A stretch of 64,000 bases of DNA, taken from NCBI RefSeq assembly GCF_003287975.1, contig NZ_QMKQ01000002.1, positions 248,001 to 312,000 of the forward strand, in the 5' to 3' direction. Position numbers and translations under genes: made by a program. Every line of letters starts with the position of its first letter. Position 1 is the first letter of the stretch. This document shows positions 42,020 to 50,506 of the stretch, piece by piece. Under the pieces are notes generated by a model, which searched no databases, was not told where the DNA came from, and saw only the letters and a list, made by a program, of their open reading frames with translations. Source of the stretch: Arthrobacter sp. AQ5-05. Lineage in GTDB: Bacteria > Actinomycetota > Actinomycetes > Actinomycetales > Micrococcaceae.

Positions 42020-43144
42020 TCAGCCCAGTGCCTTGGCCAGCTCGTTGACGACGTGTTCCTGGATCTCGGCGGTGATGTGCGGGTACAGCGGCAACGACAG
42101 GATGCGGGTTGCCGCGAGCTCCGCGACGGGAAAGCTGCCCGCGGGCTGGCCAAGCGACGCGAATGCCTTGGTCAGGTGCAGCGGGTAGGGGTAGTGGATG
42201 CCCGCCCCGATGCCCGCCTCGTTCAGCGCCTTCAGCACCCGGTCGCGCTCGGGTACCCGGATGACATAGAGGTGCCAAACGTCCTCGTTGCCCGGGGCGC
42301 TGCGCGGAACCACGACTCCCGGAAGCTCGTGGAGCAGTTCGGCATACCGTTCGGCGGCGAGCCTGCGCTGCGCATTCCAGCCGGCAAGCCTCTTGAGCTT
42401 GGCGTTGAGCACCACGGCCTGGACGGTGTCCATGCGGGCGTTGAACCCCACGACATCGTGTTCGTACTTGGCCGCGCTTCCGTGCGCCCCGAGGATCCGT
42501 GCGCGTTCGGCGAGCGCCGGGTCGTTGGTGATCACGGCCCCGGCGTCGCCTGCCGCCCCGAGGTTTTTGCCCGGGTAGAAGCTGGTGCCCGCGGCAAGGC
42601 CGATGGTTCCGGCGGTCCGCCCGTGCCGTCTTGCGCCCTGGGCCTGGGCGGCATCTTCGATGATGGCCAGGTCGTGGGCTGCGGCGATCGGCTCGAGCGC
42701 TTCGATGAAGGCGCTCTGGCCGTAGAGGTGCACCGGCATGATGGCCCGGGTCCGCTCGGTGACGGCGTCCGCCACGGCGGCCGGGTCGATGAGCAGGTAC
42801 TCGGGGTCGACGTCGACGAGCACCGGAACGGCACCGATGCGGCAGACGGCCTCGGCGGTCGCAATGAACGTGTTGGCCGGCAGAATGACCTCGTCCCCTG
42901 CCTCGATGCCCGCTGCCCGCAACGCCAGCTCCAGCGCGTCGGTTCCGTTGCTGGCCCCGAGGCAGTGCCGCGCCCCGAGGAAGTCCGCGTAGGCGTGTTC
43001 GAAGTCCGCCACCTGGTGTCCGCCGATGAACGAGGTGTTGCCAAAGACCTCGGCAAGCCCCTGGGTGACCTCGTCGTTGACTTCCGCTTGCTGCGCCCGC
43101 AGGTCCACCAGGGGGATGCTGTGCGTGGTCTGTTCGGTGTTCAT
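42020..43144 (-). CDS. DegT/DnrJ/EryC1/StrS sugar aminotransferase (WlbC/WbpE or FdtB type)
   Basis: A protein of 374 aa. PLP-dependent transamination of a keto nucleotide sugar. IPLVDLRAQQAEVNDEV opens the protein, FIGGHQVADFEHAYADFLGA follows, then ASNGTDALELAL, MPVHLYGQSAF, EDAAQAQGA, and FYPGKNLGAAGDAGAV with the Schiff-base Lys. The HLYGQ motif is shared with 3-aminotransferases such as WbpE and FdtB. The start ATG 43144 overlaps the upstream stop by ATGA, which decides against the longer frame from 43168. Its sugar product is not certain. Confidence 0.88.
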   Translation of the reverse strand: MNTEQTTHSIPLVDLRAQQAEVNDEVTQGLAEVFGNTSFIGGHQVADFEHAYADFLGARHCLGASNGTDALELALRAAGIEAGDEVILPANTFIATAEAVCRIGAVPVLVDVDPEYLLIDPAAVADAVTERTRAIMPVHLYGQSAFIEALEPIAAAHDLAIIEDAAQAQGARRHGRTAGTIGLAAGTSFYPGKNLGAAGDAGAVITNDPALAERARILGAHGSAAKYEHDVVGFNARMDTVQAVVLNAKLKRLAGWNAQRRLAAERYAELLHELPGVVVPRSAPGNEDVWHLYVIRVPERDRVLKALNEAGIGAGIHYPYPLHLTKAFASLGQPAGSFPVAELAATRILSLPLYPHITAEIQEHVVNELAKALG

Positions 43145-44346
43145 AGCGTTACCCCGCTGTGGCTCCATTTTTCACGGTCTGTCGGTGCCCCGGATTTCAT
43201 CGCCGCGCGGAACCGCGACACCTCGAAGGCCGAGCGCAGCAGGGAGCGGGCCCGTGTGCCTGCCGAGGTGCTGCCACGATGCGCCAGCAGGTCGAAATAG
43301 ATCTTGGTCAGTTCGTTGGCGCTGCGTTCCAGGCTGTAGCGGGATTCGACCAAGGCGCGGCCGAAGGCACCCAGCCGCACACGCAGATCCGGATCGGAAA
43401 ACAGGGCCAAAAGTGCGGCTTCGAGGTCCGCGACCCCGCGCCCCTCGTACCCGAACCATCCCTCGGACAGGAAGTGCTCGGCATTTTCCTCGGTGAGGGT
43501 CTTCCAGTAGCCGGCTTCCCCCTGCACGATCAGTGCCTTGGCGTGGGCCATGCCCTTGATGGCCGATGTGCCCATGCCCAGGACGATGTCGGCGGCGGCA
43601 TAGGCGGGCCGCGGATCCTCCAGATAGCCGAGTGCGTCAACAGCGGTGCGCCCGTGCGCCTCGTTGACCGCGCGGGCACGTTCCCGCACCTGGTCCATGC
43701 CGTCCCCGTCCCCGGCGATCAGCAGGCGCACCGGGTGTTCTTCTGCCAGTCGGTCAACCAACGCGATGGCGCTGAGGATGCCCTGCAGTTTTTCCAGTTC
43801 GGTGCTCAGCATGGAGACCACCGAGACGACCATTTCGCCGTCCGCTATGCCAAGCTGCCTGCGGGCCGCGGCTGCGTCGCCGGTGGTGTTGGCTTGCACG
43901 TCCACGGGTGGTTCCAGCAGGAACGCGGTGCGCTGCTGCCAGGCCAGTTCGCTGGCCAGTGCCGGTGTGCCGACGATGATGGGCAGGTGCCGGGGCAGGA
44001 ATTCGGGCACCTGCATGGACATGACCGAGGCCACCACGGGGGTGCTGTTGCGGATTCCCGCCGAGAAGCTTGCCGCGAGACTGGGCCCCCATTCGTAGGC
44101 GTGGACCACGTCGATGCCGTGTTCGTCAATGAGCCTGTTCAGTTCGAGGCGCCATTGCTTGGTGTTCCCGGTCTCGGGTGCCTCGGCATAGGGGATCCCC
44201 AGATCCCGGACCATGGACACCAGCACCCCGTCCGGGGCGTAGATGACCACCTCATGGCCAAGATCCCTGACCTTTCCGGCCAGTTCTATGGCATTGAGCT
44301 GGGATCCTCCCATGCCCATGTGGTGTGGACAAACCAGGATCTTCAT
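43141..44346 (-). CDS. Glycosyltransferase GT4, paralogue of the gene at 39281-40546
   Basis: A protein of 401 aa. MKILVCPHHMGMGGSQLNAI, HAYEWGPSLAASF, VVSVVSMLSTELEKLQGILS, LLIAGDGDGMDQVRERARAV and VLGMGTSAIKGMAHAKALIV mark both Rossmann domains of a GT-B transferase. Full-length similarity to the second GT4 in the operon points to duplication. I place the start at ATG 44346, which overlaps the acetyltransferase stop (ATGA); the frame continues to 44406 inside the neighbouring gene. Acceptor and donor are unknown. Confidence 0.87.
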   Translation of the reverse strand: MKILVCPHHMGMGGSQLNAIELAGKVRDLGHEVVIYAPDGVLVSMVRDLGIPYAEAPETGNTKQWRLELNRLIDEHGIDVVHAYEWGPSLAASFSAGIRNSTPVVASVMSMQVPEFLPRHLPIIVGTPALASELAWQQRTAFLLEPPVDVQANTTGDAAAARRQLGIADGEMVVSVVSMLSTELEKLQGILSAIALVDRLAEEHPVRLLIAGDGDGMDQVRERARAVNEAHGRTAVDALGYLEDPRPAYAAADIVLGMGTSAIKGMAHAKALIVQGEAGYWKTLTEENAEHFLSEGWFGYEGRGVADLEAALLALFSDPDLRVRLGAFGRALVESRYSLERSANELTKIYFDLLAHRGSTSAGTRARSLLRSAFEVSRFRAAMKSGAPTDREKWSHSGVTL

Positions 44347-45038
44347 GGCTTTCGCTCCCCCGCGGTCTCGGCCAGCGCATGGCGCTGCGTGTTCGACGTG
44401 TTGCATGGTGCCGGGCCCAGCCGGTGCGCCGGATTCCCTGCCCAGGTGCAGTTGGCCGGCTGGTCCTGGAGTAGCACTGAGCCCATGCCAAGAATCGCCC
44501 CGTCGCCGACCTCAAGGTCCTGCCGCACACTGGCGTTCATCCCCAGGTAGGCGGCGGCCCCGATCCGGGTTCCCCCGCCCAAGGCCACGCCTGCGGCCAG
44601 GGTCGCGTAGTCGCCCAATTGGTTGTCGTGGGTCAATACCACATTCGGCATGAGCACTACGTGCGCACCGATGGAGACATCGCAAGTCAGGACGCACCCC
44701 GGCAACACGATGCTCCCGCGGCCCAGCGAACACCCCGCGCCCACGCTTGCGTTGCGGCTGACATGGCTTGCATACCGGTCCGGCCCGACGCCCAGGGAAC
44801 GCAGCCGGTGCACGATGCCGCGCCGGGCCTGCCCGGAGCCCGCACACACCAGCAACAATTCGCTGAGTCCTTCAGCCAGGTCGATGCCGCCCAGCACCCT
44901 GGCCCCGGCAATCCGGCCGCCGTGCAGGGCCTCGGAATCATCGAGCATGCCCACCACTTCGTGGTCTCCCGTGGCAGCGATGGAGGAAGCGGTCTCCCGC
45001 GCCAGTCCCCCGGCCGCCAGCAACAACACCCGAGCCAT
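44343..45038 (-). CDS. PglD/NeuD-type sugar O/N-acetyltransferase
   Basis: A protein of 231 aa. The N-terminal Rossmann-like half (ARVLLLAAGGLARETASSIA, VVGMLDDSEALHGGRIAG) binds the nucleotide sugar. The C-terminal left-handed beta-helix (SVGAGCSLGRGSIVLPGCVL, IGAHVVLMPNVVLTHDNQLG, LGMNASVRQDLEVGDGAILG) binds acetyl-CoA. Domain order and length fit PglD, which acetylates UDP-4-amino sugars on the way to bacillosamine, and NeuD. Together with the aminotransferase just upstream (3-nt gap) it could make a 4-acetamido sugar. The last 20 residues are not conserved-looking. Confidence 0.85.
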   Translation of the reverse strand: MARVLLLAAGGLARETASSIAATGDHEVVGMLDDSEALHGGRIAGARVLGGIDLAEGLSELLLVCAGSGQARRGIVHRLRSLGVGPDRYASHVSRNASVGAGCSLGRGSIVLPGCVLTCDVSIGAHVVLMPNVVLTHDNQLGDYATLAAGVALGGGTRIGAAAYLGMNASVRQDLEVGDGAILGMGSVLLQDQPANCTWAGNPAHRLGPAPCNTSNTQRHALAETAGERKP

Positions 45039-45041
45039 GGC

Positions 45042-46208
45042 CTACTCCCTGGGGCTCGCCAGCGCGTCGATGACGCGTTGCTGGTCGGTGTCGGAGAGCT
45101 GGTGGTACAGGGGCAGGATCAGCGTGTTTCGGGTCAGCCGTTCGGTCACCGGCAATTCGCCGGTGGCCACATGTGCATAAGCTGGTTGCTGGTGCGCGGC
45201 CATGATGCCGCGTCGGGCGGAAATCCCGAGTCTGCCCAGGTGTTCGAGCAGTCCCTCGCGATCCAGCGGGTATTCGGGCAGCACCTCGAGCCAGCAGGAC
45301 TGGAAGTTGGATCTCCCGTGTTCCGGATCCCGCACCAGTTCCAGCCCGGAGATCCCCTCCAGCGCGTCCCGGTACCGTTGCACCAGTTCGCGGCGTCGGG
45401 ACACCATCGCATCCAGCTTGCCCAGCTGCACCAGGCCCATGGCCGCCTGCAGGTCGGTCATGCGGAAGTTGTATCCAATCTCCGCATAGCTTTCGGCCGG
45501 GGCGACGAGCGCAGAGTGGCGTTCGGCCGCTGAGACCCCCATGGCATGCTCACGCAGGGTTCGGGCGCGGGCTGCCCACGCCTCGTTGCTGGTGGTGAGC
45601 ATCCCGCCCTCGCCGGTGGTCAGCAGCTTGCGGGGGTGGAAGGACCAGACGCTGGCATCGGCCCCGCGACCGACCGGCTCTCCGCGGTAAGTGGAACCGG
45701 CGGCGCAGGCTGCATCCTCAATGAGTTTCAACCCGTGGATGTCGCACCATTGCCTGATGGGCGACAGATCAACGGGGATGCCACCCTGGTCGACGACGAT
45801 GACGGCTGTCGTCGCCACGGTCAGTCCCCGCTCGAGGGTTTCAACGGTGACGTTTCCGCTGCCGGGCTCCACGTCGACGAAGACGGGGTGCGCACCCACG
45901 TAGGTCGGCGCGTTGGCCGTGGCGATGAAGGAGAAGGAGGGAACCAGGACGTCGTCTCCGGCCTTGACCCCGGCCACGAGCAATGCCAGGTGCAGCGCGG
46001 TGGTGCAACTTGAGGTGGCCACCGCGTGTGCCGCCATTTGGTGCTCGGCAAACGCCGCTTCGAAGGCTGCGGTCCTCGGGCCCTGGGCCACCCAACCTGA
46101 GGCCACAACCTCCGCGATGGCTTGGGCTTCCTCCTCGCCCAGCCATGGCTTCATGACATTGATGCGTTCAAGGGTTGCCGGTGCCGCGGTCGACGGGACG
46201 GTGTTCAT
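45042..46208 (-). CDS. DegT/DnrJ/EryC1/StrS aminotransferase (PglE/perosamine-synthase-like)
   Basis: A protein of 388 aa. INVMKPWLGEEEAQAIAEVV, GWVAQGPRTAAFEAAFAEH, TSSCTTALHLALL, and SVWSFHPRKLLTTGEGGML with the PLP-binding Lys are diagnostic of the VI-beta subclass that makes 4-amino-4-deoxy sugars. Pairing with the PglD-like acetyltransferase supports a UDP-4-amino sugar route. The start ATG 46208 overlaps the epimerase stop (ATGA); the open frame running to 47051 lies inside the epimerase gene and is a shadow. Confidence 0.88.
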   Translation of the reverse strand: MNTVPSTAAPATLERINVMKPWLGEEEAQAIAEVVASGWVAQGPRTAAFEAAFAEHQMAAHAVATSSCTTALHLALLVAGVKAGDDVLVPSFSFIATANAPTYVGAHPVFVDVEPGSGNVTVETLERGLTVATTAVIVVDQGGIPVDLSPIRQWCDIHGLKLIEDAACAAGSTYRGEPVGRGADASVWSFHPRKLLTTGEGGMLTTSNEAWAARARTLREHAMGVSAAERHSALVAPAESYAEIGYNFRMTDLQAAMGLVQLGKLDAMVSRRRELVQRYRDALEGISGLELVRDPEHGRSNFQSCWLEVLPEYPLDREGLLEHLGRLGISARRGIMAAHQQPAYAHVATGELPVTERLTRNTLILPLYHQLSDTDQQRVIDALASPRE

Positions 46209-47254
46209 TTCAGCCCCGCCCCCGCCTTGGATCCGGCCAGGCGTCCGGCGGCGACTTCCTCGCGCAGCGGTTCCCACCAGGTGACGAGCCTGCGCAGGCC
46301 TTCTTCGAGTCCGACCTTGGCAGTGAATCCGAGATCGCGTTGCGCCGCCGAGGTATCCGCCAGACGGCGTGCCACACCGTTGACGGCGCGTTCGGGTCCG
46401 TGCTCCACTTCCAGGTCCGAGCCCATGACCCTCAGCAGCGATTCGGCCAGACCCAGCAGGCTGGTCTCGGTGCCGCTGGCAATGTTGTAGGTGCCCTCGT
46501 CGATGCCACTGGCGGCAGCCAAGAGGTTGGCGCGGGCAATGTCCTGGGTGAACACGAAGTCCATGGTTTGGTCCCCGGTGCCGAAGATCAGCGGTGGCAG
46601 TCCGTCGGCGATGCGTTCCATCCAGCGAACCAGCACCTCGGTGTAGGCGCCGTGCACATCCATGCGCGGGCCGTAGACGTTGAAGTAGCGCAGCGCGACG
46701 TAGTTGGTGTCGTACATGGCCCGGAAGGATCTCAGCATCCCTTCGTTGAAGGTCTTTGCGGCCCCATAGAAGGTGTCGTTGTTGTAGGGGTGGTGGCGCT
46801 CGGTGGTGGGGAAGTTCTCGGCCTGGCCATAGACCGAGGCGCTGGAGGCCGCAACGAGCTTGGGCACCTTGGCGCGCGCCGCCGCTTCCAGGACGTTGAA
46901 TGTCCCATCGACCAGCACTTCCAGGGCCAGGCGCGGTTCTTCGGCGCATTGGGTGATGCGGATGGCTGCTTGGTGGAAGACGACGTCCTTGCCCGCCACC
47001 AGGTCGACCACCAGCTTTGTGTCGGCCAGGTCCCCCTCCACGAGGGTGCAACGTCCCGTGGCCAAAGCTCCGGCCAGGTTGCTGCGCCGGCCCCGGACCA
47101 GGTTGTCCAGCACGTCCACGTGCCCGGCCCCGGCGGCCAGCAGCTGATCGACGATTTCCGAGCCGATGGTTCCCGCACCACCGGTGACCAGGTATTTCCC
47201 GCCCGCCAGGACGGCCGTGTCAACTGCCCGGCCGCCTGTGATGTCCTTGTTCAT
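46205..47254 (-). CDS. NAD-dependent nucleotide-sugar epimerase/dehydratase (extended SDR)
   Basis: A protein of 349 aa. YLVTGGAGTIGSEIVDQLL is the GxxGxxG NAD-binding motif, ASSASVYGQ gives the catalytic Ser region, and FYGAAKTFNEGML gives the Y-x-x-x-K pair. LRYFNVYGPRMDVHGAYTEV is typical of UDP-GlcNAc 4-epimerases and related enzymes. A dehydratase function feeding the aminotransferase downstream is possible but not distinguishable by eye. ATG 47254 has GGGGG shortly upstream; the longer frame from 47353 overlaps the preceding gene. A 34-nt gap separates it from the Gfo/Idh gene. Confidence 0.87.
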   Translation of the reverse strand: MNKDITGGRAVDTAVLAGGKYLVTGGAGTIGSEIVDQLLAAGAGHVDVLDNLVRGRRSNLAGALATGRCTLVEGDLADTKLVVDLVAGKDVVFHQAAIRITQCAEEPRLALEVLVDGTFNVLEAAARAKVPKLVAASSASVYGQAENFPTTERHHPYNNDTFYGAAKTFNEGMLRSFRAMYDTNYVALRYFNVYGPRMDVHGAYTEVLVRWMERIADGLPPLIFGTGDQTMDFVFTQDIARANLLAAASGIDEGTYNIASGTETSLLGLAESLLRVMGSDLEVEHGPERAVNGVARRLADTSAAQRDLGFTAKVGLEEGLRRLVTWWEPLREEVAAGRLAGSKAGAGLK

Positions 47255-47288
47255 GATGCCCCCAGTTTTTCTCGTGCTTTCCTTGTGT

Positions 47289-48371
47289 TTATTTGGCGAC
47301 TTCGAGGCGCAGCGCTTCTCCTTGCACTCGGGCCCGGCGCCCGCCCTTTGCAAGGCTGCGGCTGGTGGCTTCCAGGACCGACAGGACCCGCATCGCCGCC
47401 CGGCCGTCGGTCGGCGATGCCAGGCCCTCGCTGATGCTGGAGTGGAACTGCTTCACCATCGCCCCCAGTGGCTCGAATTCCTCAAGCGCCGGGGACCAGG
47501 TGTCGCCCAGGCGATAGGAGATCGAGGCGTTGCGCCGGTGGGCGCTGTCCTCGTTGGTCAGTTCCTGGGCCTGCAGGTCAACGCCGCGGTCGTAGATGCT
47601 CAGGCGCTGCTGCGGATTCAGGTCGTCCCATACCAAGGTCCGCTTGGACCCGCCGACGACCATGCGCCGGATCTTGGTCGGGCTAAGCCAGTTCACATGG
47701 ATGTGCGCCAGTCCGCCGCCGGGAAGCGGCAGGGACAGATACCCCACGCAGGCCTTCCCGGCCCCGAGCGGGTCGGCCGACTGCGCCGTCACCGTCAAGG
47801 GGCTAAGCCCCTCGGGAAGGATGAAGTCCAGGATGGACAGGTCATGCGGGGCCAGGTCCCAGAACACGTCGACGTCGGGCTGGATCAGCCCAAGGTTGAT
47901 GCGGACCGAATCGATGTAGAGGATCTCCCCCAGGTCTCCGTCGGCAATGAGTTGACGCATCTTCATCACCGCAGGGGTGTAGCAATATGTGTGGTCCGCC
48001 ATCAGCACGAGCCCGCGGTCGTGTGCGGTGTCGACCATTTCCTGGCCGGCGGTCCCGCGATCGGCCAATGGCTTTTCCACCAGCACATGCTTTCCGGCCA
48101 TCAGTGCGGCCATGGCAATGGTCGAGTGGGTGCGGGCGGGCGTGGCGATGGCGACGGCGTCGAGTGCATATTCCTCGAGCAGTTCGGTGACATCCGGAAC
48201 CACCGCGGGGTGGCCCACCTTGGCGGACAGTGCCGTGGCACGCTCCGTGTCCAGGTCACAGATTGCCACCAGGTTCCACAACGGCGAGGCGGAAAGGTTG
48301 CGGGCCAGATTCGGTCCCCAGTAACCGGCCCCAATGACCGCGATGTTCAACGGCTGACCCATGTTCGACAT
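47289..48371 (-). CDS. Gfo/Idh/MocA family oxidoreductase (WlbA-like)
   Basis: A protein of 360 aa. LNIAVIGAGYWGPNLARNLS is the dinucleotide-binding motif, HVLVEKPLADRG carries the catalytic Lys of the E-K-P motif, and YIDSVRINLGLIQPDVDVFW with DLAPHDLSILDFIL contains the conserved D-x-x-x-H site. These features match UDP-GlcNAc(A) 3-dehydrogenases of the WlbA/WbpB kind. The start codon is directly adjacent to the stop of the priming transferase gene (0 nt), so the two are coupled. Confidence 0.88.
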   Translation of the reverse strand: MSNMGQPLNIAVIGAGYWGPNLARNLSASPLWNLVAICDLDTERATALSAKVGHPAVVPDVTELLEEYALDAVAIATPARTHSTIAMAALMAGKHVLVEKPLADRGTAGQEMVDTAHDRGLVLMADHTYCYTPAVMKMRQLIADGDLGEILYIDSVRINLGLIQPDVDVFWDLAPHDLSILDFILPEGLSPLTVTAQSADPLGAGKACVGYLSLPLPGGGLAHIHVNWLSPTKIRRMVVGGSKRTLVWDDLNPQQRLSIYDRGVDLQAQELTNEDSAHRRNASISYRLGDTWSPALEEFEPLGAMVKQFHSSISEGLASPTDGRAAMRVLSVLEATSRSLAKGGRRARVQGEALRLEVAK

Positions 48372-49856
48372 TTAGTATGCACCTTCCGGTTTGATCATGA
48401 CCTTCACGGTCCGCCACATGATCATGAGGTCCCCGGTCACCGACCAGTTCTCCACGTAGTACAAATCAAGGCGGATGCTTTCATCCATTGGCAGGTCCGA
48501 TCGTCCGCGGGTCTGCCACAATCCCGTAACCCCTGGCTTGATGTACAAGCGCCGTTCGGTGGCTCCTTCGTACTGGGCCACTTCGCTCGCCAACGGCGGA
48601 CGGGGGCCCACCAAGGACATGTCGCCCTTGAGGACGTTGAAAAGCTGGGGCAATTCATCGAGCGAATACTTGCGCATCCATCTACCCGCGCCGGTGATCC
48701 GCGGGTCGGCCTTGTGCTTGAAGAGGTAACCGTTTCCCTCGTTTTGGCTTCGGAGGCTTTCCAGCTGGTCCTCGGCATCAACCACCATCGAGCGGAACTT
48801 GTACATCCTGAACGGTTCCCCGCTGCGGCCAACCCGATGCTGGGAGAAGAAGGCCGGGCCGTCGCTGTCTTTCCTGACGATGATTGCCAGGACGGCCAGG
48901 ACCGGGGCGAGCAGGATCAGCGCGGTCCCCGACAAAACGATATCCATGGCACGTTTGACCACGTGGTGCCCGCCGTCGAAGTTGGGCAGGTCCACATGCA
49001 TCAGGGGCAGGCCCTCGACCGGGCGCATCCTGATGCGGGGGCCGGCGACATTCGTCAGGCTCGAGACCAGGATGATCTGGGTGCGCGATTCTTCCAAACG
49101 CCATCCCAGCTTGCGGATCTCTTCATTGCCGGCACGCAGCGAACCGGCGACGATGACGGCATCGGCCCCCGTACTGGCCACCACGTTTTCCAGGTTGGCC
49201 AGGCCCGCGCGTTGCAGGTAGGCCGCGCCGTGCCCGGGCACCACCTCTTCGTCATAAACCGCGCCCACGACCTTGTAGGCCGCACCGGAGTGCTGGGCGA
49301 GCCGTTCGGTGACATATCGGATATCCGGGTTCTGGCCGACGACCACGACGTGGGACAGGAAGTGCCCGGACTTGGTGCTTTGCCGCGTCAACCATTGGCG
49401 CCAGAGCCACCTTTCCAGCAGCAGCGCCAGCAGCCCGACGGGGTAGACGGCCATGAGGATCCAGCGGTTCTCCAGTGAATTGGTGAGGATGATGGCCATG
49501 GCTGTCCAGCCGGCGGCGACTGCCGTGGCATCGACAACGCGCTTGTATTCCATGGCGCCTGCACCGATGCGCTGCAACGAGCGGGTTCGATAGAGCGCGA
49601 GCAGAAGCATCCAGAACATGGCCGCGACGGTTATCTCCAGCTTCCCCGTGCTCGCGACTCCGGGAAAGGCCATCGAACCGATGGCGGATACCAACACGAT
49701 GGTTGCTACATCCGTTGCGGTTAGTCGCCACGTGAATCTTCGTCGCCACGCCAGAGCGGGTGCTTCGACCGTAATCGCTTCGGTGCGGGCCCGAACATTG
49801 GTGCGCACCGGCCACCAATGCGAGGCCGCATCGAATGACTCGTTGATGTTGGTCAT
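48372..49856 (-). CDS. Polyprenyl-phosphate sugar-1-phosphate transferase (WbaP/WcaJ-like priming enzyme)
   Basis: A protein of 494 aa. It starts repeat-unit synthesis by moving a sugar phosphate onto undecaprenyl phosphate. Four N-terminal membrane helices (about 47-165) are followed by a Rossmann-like CoA-binding-type domain (HVVVVGQNPDIRYVTERLA), a fifth helix in KRAMDIVLSGTALILLAPVL, and the catalytic domain with MYKFRSMVVDAE, SLDELPQLFNVLKGDMSLVG, PRPPLASEV and YIKPGVTGLWQTRGRS. ATG 49856 has GAAGGA upstream, which fixes the start; the frame extends to 50060 through the leader. It is the first gene of the 14-gene leftward operon. The sugar (Glc, Gal or GlcNAc) is not determinable. Confidence 0.93.
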   Translation of the reverse strand: MTNINESFDAASHWWPVRTNVRARTEAITVEAPALAWRRRFTWRLTATDVATIVLVSAIGSMAFPGVASTGKLEITVAAMFWMLLLALYRTRSLQRIGAGAMEYKRVVDATAVAAGWTAMAIILTNSLENRWILMAVYPVGLLALLLERWLWRQWLTRQSTKSGHFLSHVVVVGQNPDIRYVTERLAQHSGAAYKVVGAVYDEEVVPGHGAAYLQRAGLANLENVVASTGADAVIVAGSLRAGNEEIRKLGWRLEESRTQIILVSSLTNVAGPRIRMRPVEGLPLMHVDLPNFDGGHHVVKRAMDIVLSGTALILLAPVLAVLAIIVRKDSDGPAFFSQHRVGRSGEPFRMYKFRSMVVDAEDQLESLRSQNEGNGYLFKHKADPRITGAGRWMRKYSLDELPQLFNVLKGDMSLVGPRPPLASEVAQYEGATERRLYIKPGVTGLWQTRGRSDLPMDESIRLDLYYVENWSVTGDLMIMWRTVKVMIKPEGAY

Positions 49857-49923
49857 GTGAGTGGTCCTTCGCCATGAAACGGGCTCATGGAAATTGCCCG
49901 CACACGCGAATAAAATGCGCTGT

Positions 49924-49998
49924 ACATTGTTCCCCAAGTCCCCAAGTTTTGTCCTACAGGTTTTATCAATTCCCCAATGTCGATCTGTGTCGAGCCTA
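49924..49998 (-). promoter_or_regulatory. Promoter -10 box and TTGGGG leader of the polysaccharide operon
   Basis: On the minus strand TAGGCT (49998-49993) is a good -10 box. The following leader has TTGGGGAA (49977-49970), CTTGGGGA (49946-49939) and TTGGGGAA (49937-49930). The arms ACATTG (49980-49975) and CAATGT (49929-49924) can close them into one stem-loop. No consensus -35 box is seen. Confidence 0.5.
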
Positions 49999-50125
49999 GT
50001 TCCGGCTCGTTCCGGGTACACGCGTAAACCACTACTCGATTCGGTTCCGGGAGGAGCCAAGTAGACACTCGGGTCTTACGTGCGTACCGAACCCGAAGGG
50101 GCAAACCGGTGGATCCCGGACAAGG

Positions 50126-50155
50126 AAAAACCCCGGCAGAACTCACCGGGGTGGT
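50126..50155 (-). terminator. Terminator of the LuxR regulator unit
   Basis: On the minus strand CCCCGG, 9 nt, CCGGGG and TTTTT form a good intrinsic terminator, about 350 nt after the last LuxR gene. The 650-nt gap 49857-50506 otherwise holds the operon promoter and another hairpin at 50241-50269 (11-bp stem, one mismatch). I see no gene in it. Confidence 0.75.
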
Positions 50156-50506
50156 TTTTTGCGGAAGGAGCCGGCGGTTGCTGGGGGGTCGATCACGCCC
50201 GAAAGCGGATCGCCAACCGCCGACTCCAGTCCTCATGATCAAGTGGTGCCCAACTCTTGGGGACCACTTGCCCCCTTGCCCTGTCCCGGCCCTGGAACCG
50301 TGTTTCAGGCGGGGGCACCTGACAAGGTCTCTGCCGGGAACAGGATTCCTCGGGGTAACTCAAATACTAGGCAGAGGCCGTCGCCGGCTCACGCGTACGC
50401 CCTACCTGATTGTCGGCCGGCCACTACGCGGATTCCGCCTCATGGCTACTCGGTGAAATTCGCGGCTTGGCGACGGCGGTGCCGGCGGTGGGGCGAGGAC
50501 GGAAAC

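Noticed and set aside
46205-47051. N-terminal extension of the second aminotransferase through the epimerase gene
   Set aside because: That part is an out-of-frame reading of the epimerase. The ATGA overlap at 46208 gives a natural start.
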